The notes under the pieces: model-generated
What the model saw: the letters and a program-made list of their open reading frames with translations, nothing else
Databases searched by the model: none
Told to the model about the DNA's origin: nothing
Shown here: positions 59,461 to 64,000 of the stretch, piece by piece
Layout: every line of letters begins with the position of its first letter
Numbering within the stretch: position 1 is the first letter of the stretch
Assembly (NCBI RefSeq): GCF_954871325.1
Contig: NC_088775.1
Coordinates: 50,011,561 to 50,075,560, forward strand
Source: Gordionus sp. m RMFG-2023
Taxonomy: Eukaryota > Nematomorpha > Gordioida > Chordodea > Parachordodidae
Reading direction: 5' to 3'
DNA: 64,000 nucleotides
Made by a program: the position numbers and the translations under genes

Positions 59461-61471
59461 AGTTATATAAAATACTTAATACAAATATAAATCTAAGGGT
59501 GAGAATATAATATATTTTAATATATATAATTCATAATAATATTATTAAACATGTGTTTTACAAATTTAATAATTGTTTTAAATAGCATTAAAAAATTTTA
59601 TCAATAGTTAAAATACTTAATACAAATATATATCTTAAGGGAGAAATTATAATAAATTTTAGTGTATAATTACAAATTATATTATTAACAAGGCGTTTTA
59701 CAAAAATATTTTAAATGGCAATAAAAGATTTTATCAATAGTTATATTCAATACTTAATAACAAATATATATTTTAAGGGGGATATTATAATAAATTTTAA
59801 TATTTATATATAATATTATTAAGTATGCGTTTTATAAATTTTTAATTATTTTAAAAAGCATTAAAAAATTTTATCAATAGATAAAATACTTAATACAAAT
59901 ATATATCTTAAGGGAGAAATTTTAATAAATTTTAGTATATAATTATAAATTATATTATTAACAAGGCGTTTTACAAAAATATTTTAAATGGCAATAAAAG
60001 ATTTTATCAATAGTTATATTCAATACTTAATAACAAATATATATTTTAAGGGGGATATTATAATAAATTTTAATATATATATATAATATTATTAAGTATG
60101 CGTTTTATAAATTTTTAATTATTTTAAAAAGCATTAAAAAATTTTATCAATAGTTAAAATACTTAATACAAATATATATCTTAAGGGAGAAATTTTAATA
60201 AATTTTAGTATATAATTACAAATTATATTATTAACAAGGCGTTTTACAAAAATATTTTAAATGGCAATAAAAGATTTTATCAATAGTTATATTCAATACT
60301 TAATAACAAATATATATTTTAAGGGGGATATTATAATAAATTTTAATATATATATATAATATTATTAAGTATGCGTTTTATAAATTTTTAATTATTTTAA
60401 AAAGCATTAAAAAATTTTATCAATAGATAAAATACTTAATACAAATATATATCTTAAGGGAGAAATTTTAATAAATTTTAGTATATAATTATAAATTATA
60501 TTATTAACAAGGCGTTTTACAAAAATATTTTAAATGGCAATAAAAGATTTTATCAATAGTTATATTCAATACTTAATAACAAATATATATTTTAAGGGGG
60601 ATATTATAATAAATTTTAATATATATATAATATTATTAAGTATGCGTTTTATAAATTTTTAATTATTTTAAAAAGCATTAAAAAATTTTATCAATAGATA
60701 AAATACTTAATACAAATATATATCTTAAGGGAGAAATTTTAATAAATTTTAGTATATAATTATAAATTATATTATTAACAAGGCGTTTTACAAAAATATT
60801 TTAAATGCAATAAAAGATTTTATCAATAGTTATATTCAATACTTAATAACAAATATATATTTTAAGGGGGATATTATAATAAATTTTAATATATATATAT
60901 ATATAATATTATTAAGTATGCGTTTTATAAATTTTTAATTATTTTAAAAAGCATTAAAAAATTTTATCAATAGATAAAATACTTAATACAAATATATATC
61001 TTAAGGGAGAAATTTTAATAAATTTTAGTATATAATTATAAATTATATTATTAACAAGGCGTTTTACAAAAATATTTTAAATGGCAATAAAAGATTTTAT
61101 CAATAGTTATATTCAATACTTAATAACAAATATATATTTTAAGGGGGATATTATAATATATTTTAATATATATATATAATATTATTAAGTATGCGTTTTA
61201 TAAATTTTTAATTATTTTAAAAAGCATTAAAAAATTTTATCAATAGTTAAAATACTTAATACAAATATATATCTTAAGGAAGAAATTTTAATAAATTTTA
61301 GTATATAATTATAAATTATATTATTAACAAGGCGTTTTACAAAAATATTTTAAATGGCAATAAAAGATTTTATCAATAGTTATATTCAATACTTAATAAC
61401 AAATATATATTTTAAGGGGGATATTATAATAAATTTTAATATATATATATAATATTATTAAGTATGCGTTC
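59461..61471. repeat. 273-bp dimeric satellite array
   Basis: About 7.4 tandem copies of a 273-bp unit; spacing of a marker (AAATGGCAATAAAAGATTTT) is 273, 273, 273, 271, 276 and 273 bp. Each unit consists of two diverged ~136-bp halves: one with CTTAAGGGAGAAATT and AACAAGGCGTTTTACAAA, the other with TTTTAAGGGGGATATT and AAGTATGCGTTTTATAAA, both ending in ATTTTATCAATAGTT. No coding potential. Confidence 0.95.
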
Positions 61472-62140
61472 TTTTTATTATTATTTTTACCTATTTAATT
61501 TATTGATACTCTTTTCAAAGAATTTATAAAGGATAACTTAAATTAATCTATCTCTACTACCAACTATCGATATTTTGTGAATATAAAGAATTTATTTTTT
61601 AGATAATAAATTCAATTAAAACTCCCATTATTTACAATGAATTAATTATTATGGCATTATGAGCTTGCTGAAATATCTAAACCTTAAATTACATTTTAAA
61701 GGATAGTTTATTTGGAAAACAATGTGTATGATTGTTTGCAATATATAGATTTGGTCGATGAATTGTATTATAATAATTCCATAATAAAAGTATTAATTTT
61801 TACAGCAATAAATTTTGTCTTATTTCATCTCAAGATTTAATAGATAACCCCAAAATATTTTTATCCTACCCCCATTAAGGCAGCCTACCACCCACCCCTT
61901 CAAAAAATAGGATGCAAACTGTTCCTACCTCTCCCGCTCATGTAGACGCTGTATATAGATTTATGATAGATATCTACATCCAGTGAAAATCTTGTCATGT
62001 AAACAAAAAAAAAATAAAGTATCATTTCAAACACCAAGTATATTGGTCTTTTTTATCAATTTTATATTAAATTTTTTATTAACAATATATTTACAACTAT
62101 TTTAAATTTAATAATATATATTTAATATGATTTTTATATC
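61472..62140. other. Unassigned sequence before the RTE element
   Basis: Ordinary AT-rich sequence; no gene, RNA or transposon end recognised. 61866-61905 is C-rich (TACCCCCATTAAGG, CCACCCACCCC). Confidence 0.5.
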
Positions 62141-62215
62141 GCCGGGGTGGCCTAATGGGTAAGATGTAGGCTTGGAAACACGAGCATGAACAAGGACGCG
62201 GGTTCAATCCTGGTA
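62141..62215 (+). ncRNA. tRNA-derived Pol III promoter (SINE-like head)
   Basis: GCCGGGGTGGCC starts a tRNA-like segment with an A box TGGCCTAATGGG (62148-62159) and B box GGTTCAATCC (62201-62210), spaced 41 bp apart as in tRNA genes. The 3' acceptor strand does not pair with GCCGGGG and no CCA-type tail follows, so it is a tRNA-derived promoter rather than a working tRNA. It runs straight into the RTE 5' region. Confidence 0.75.
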
Positions 62216-62886
62216 AGAACCATAAAAACTTTCAAGTTTTTCTTCGATGACTGATGTGTAAAGACATATGGTATGATGAATTTCGGAGCTTAGAGATGAC
62301 ACCCCGGTCACCGACAGGCCTGGACAGCCGGGTGCTAAGGATACCTGTCCAATAAACAAAATGAAGGGCACAAATGAAAATATGAATATGAAAGCTAGGG
62401 CGTTCCCTCCATGCGACGCGCAGGGTGTAGACCTCCATCCTGTGAAAAATAAAGTAAAGGTCAAAGCAAAGAAGACAAGACTGGCAAGTTTGAATATTGG
62501 GACGCTTAAAGGTAAGACGAGAGAATTGGCATCAATGAACAGGAAGACTTTGATGATTGGAGATGGGTATAAATTGTACTATAATGGACTTGTTAGCAAT
62601 AGGAACGGTGTCGGCATCATCCTCAGTCAAGATCTAACCTCCTCAGTTGTAGAAGTCAACAGGATCTCTGATAGACTAATGAAGATAAAACTGCATTGGT
62701 CAATCAATACTACACATCCTATCAGTATATGCTCCTCAAACGGGTTGCAAGGAAGAAGAGAAAGATGACTTTAGAGCTATCCTTGATGAAGCCGTAATGG
62801 AAATCCCTAAGGATACCTAGTCATAATTGGTGGTGACTTAAATGCGCATGTGGGGAAAGCAAGAGATAGCTACAAAAGGCATCATG
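62216..62886 (+). mobile_element. RTE-type LINE 5' fragment, plus copy
   Basis: From 62361 the frame reads through a Lys-rich leader into TRLASLNIGTLKGKTREL, the start of the apurinic-like endonuclease domain of RTE/BovB-type LINEs (CFDP2-like). Compared with the minus-strand copy, it lacks about 62 bp after the ELASM codons (loss of the RRKVDIACIQETKWKG block, which carries a catalytic Glu) and has lost two bases after MKIKL. It ends at about 62886, where the inverted copy begins. Confidence 0.85.
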
Positions 62887-64000
62887 TCATCGTATGCCAT
62901 AGATTTGGCCCTAGCCACCGCCTTTGTAGCTAATCTCTTGGATTTTTTGTATCTTGACTTGTCATCTGCATTTTTGGATTTGTACCATATTTTATAAAGG
63001 GCTTTTTTCTCCTGTATAGTGGTTTGTACCTCTTGATTCCACCACCATAGTTCTTTGTGTGATTTGTTGCCTCCTCTTGTCAAGCCTAGCGTCGATTTTG
63101 CAGTGTCTATTAATCTGTTTCACTGACTTGTGAGCAATTTATTGTTTCAATGTTTGCATTGATTGCAAAGGCATCTGTCATTGTTTTTAATTTGCCCCAT
63201 TTGATGCATGGTTCCAGTTTTATCTTATTTTGAGTGGATTTATTTGAGATTTGTAAATCCATGATTAGTAGCTTGTGTTGGGCGGCGATATCTTCTCCTG
63301 GGATGACTTTGCAGTCTATTACATCTTTTAATCTTCTGCGAGAGATTAGCATGTAATCTATCTGTGTTTTCCTAGTACCACTTTCATATGTTATTAAATG
63401 ACTATCTTTTTTCCTATAGTAGGTGTTGGTTAAGGCAAGGTCGAAGGCTTGCGCAAATTTCAGTACTTGCTCTCTTTATTTCTTTCTCCGTATCCAAAAC
63501 CACCATGATGCCTTTTGTAGCTATCTCTTGCTTTTCCCACATGCGCATTTAAGTCACCACCAATTATGACTAGGTCATCCTTACGGATTTCCATTACAGC
63601 TTCATCAAGGATAGCTCTAAAGTCATCTTTCTCTTCTTCCTTGCAACCCGTTTGAGGAGCATATACTGATAGGATGTGTAGTATTGATTGACCAATGCAG
63701 AGTTTTATCTTCATTAGTCTATCAGAGATCCTGTTGACTTCTACAACTGAGGAGGTTAGATCTTGACTGAGGATGATGCCGACACCGTTCCTATTGCTAA
63801 CAAGTCCATTATAGTACAATTTATACCCATCTCCAATCATCAAAGTCTTCTGTCCTTTCCATTTCGTCTCTTGTATGCACGCTATATCAACTTTTCTCCT
63901 GTTCAACATTGATGCCAATTCTCTCGTCTTACCTTTAAGCGTCCCAATATTCAAACTTGCCAGTCTTGTCTTCTTTGCTTTGACCTTTACTTTATTTTTC
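62887..64000 (-). mobile_element. RTE-type LINE, inverted copy (endonuclease and linker)
   Basis: Minus strand from the right edge: endonuclease domain 63460-63954 (LNIGTLKGKTREL, ACIQETKWKG with the catalytic Glu, VYAPQTG, GGDLNAHVG), then FAQAFDLALTNTYYRKKDSH, TRKTQIDYMLISRR and AAQHKLLIMDL (63110-63450; the SDH-type end of the nuclease appears as AQH), then the linker GGNKSHKELWWWNQEVQ with KKALYKIWYKSKNAD (62838-63083). A frame change lies near 63470 and a stop near 63110. The reverse transcriptase is not in the window. Near identity to the plus copy indicates recent activity. Confidence 0.88.

Noticed and set aside
62141-62215. Functional tRNA gene
   Set aside because: A and B boxes are good, but the acceptor stem does not close and the anticodon arm is not convincing.
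62204-62464. Two overlapping minus-strand open frames opposite the RTE leader
   Set aside because: They are antisense shadows of the plus-strand RTE leader and have no family resemblance.
1-64000. LTR retrotransposons, retroviral or Polinton remains
   Set aside because: No long terminal repeats, capsid, integrase or protein-primed polymerase motifs were recognised on either strand.

Overview
This is a gene-poor, strongly AT-rich stretch of an animal (metazoan) nuclear genome. Three host genes are split by spliceosomal introns, and their predicted proteins align with conserved animal families: DDX52 (ROK1-type DEAD-box helicase), MLX (Max-like protein X) and MED18 (Mediator subunit 18). All exon joins were read by eye from GT/AG signals and keep frame. 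Joining the MLX exons gives 242 codons and the MED18 exons 212, close to the usual sizes of both proteins. The repeat content (many hAT families, piggyBac, a FLYWCH/MULE element, an RTE-type LINE, a second LINE with a YxDG-type reverse transcriptase, and satellites) suits an invertebrate such as an arthropod, but the species cannot be fixed from sequence alone. I recognised no retrovirus, LTR element, Polinton or toxin fossil.

Layout. 1-2724: LINE relict on the minus strand, carrying a 398-bp hAT-type MITE. 3364-6607: a 3.2-kb foldback (palindromic) element whose arms hold G-tract tandem repeats. 6640-8050: hAT relict and a piggyBac-type MITE. 8356-11977: the 5' half of DDX52, minus strand, five exons; the rest of the gene should lie to the left. 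12646-24848: a 12.2-kb satellite of ~133-bp monomers with a higher-order period of 33 monomers (~4.39 kb). 24849-31440: mixed hAT and piggyBac debris. 31511-58157: MLX, plus strand, five exons. 58273-59235: MED18, minus strand, convergent with MLX and 115 bp from it. 59461-61471: a second satellite, period 273 bp, built of two half-units. 62141-64000: a tRNA-like Pol III promoter leading into an RTE-type LINE, followed by an inverted, longer copy of the same LINE.

The most striking structure is MLX intron 3 (31989-55283, 23.3 kb). It holds a nest of DNA transposons whose target-site duplications can still be read: a MULE (37274-49123, 10-bp duplication) contains a hAT (41505-46674, 8-bp duplication), which contains a LINE copy, which contains a hAT MITE (45558-46241). 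To the right, one hAT-derived element (49241-54075) contains both a nearly complete hAT with its own transposase (49814-53197) and an inverted copy of its own family (53239-53943). Meanwhile the short introns of the same genes are only 35-62 nt, so a few introns hold almost all the inserted DNA.

Functionally, MLX (sugar- and lipid-responsive bHLH-Zip transcription factor), MED18 (Mediator head) and DDX52 (ribosome biogenesis) are ordinary housekeeping or regulatory genes. Nothing in the sequence shows that they work together. The rest of the window is mobile and satellite DNA.
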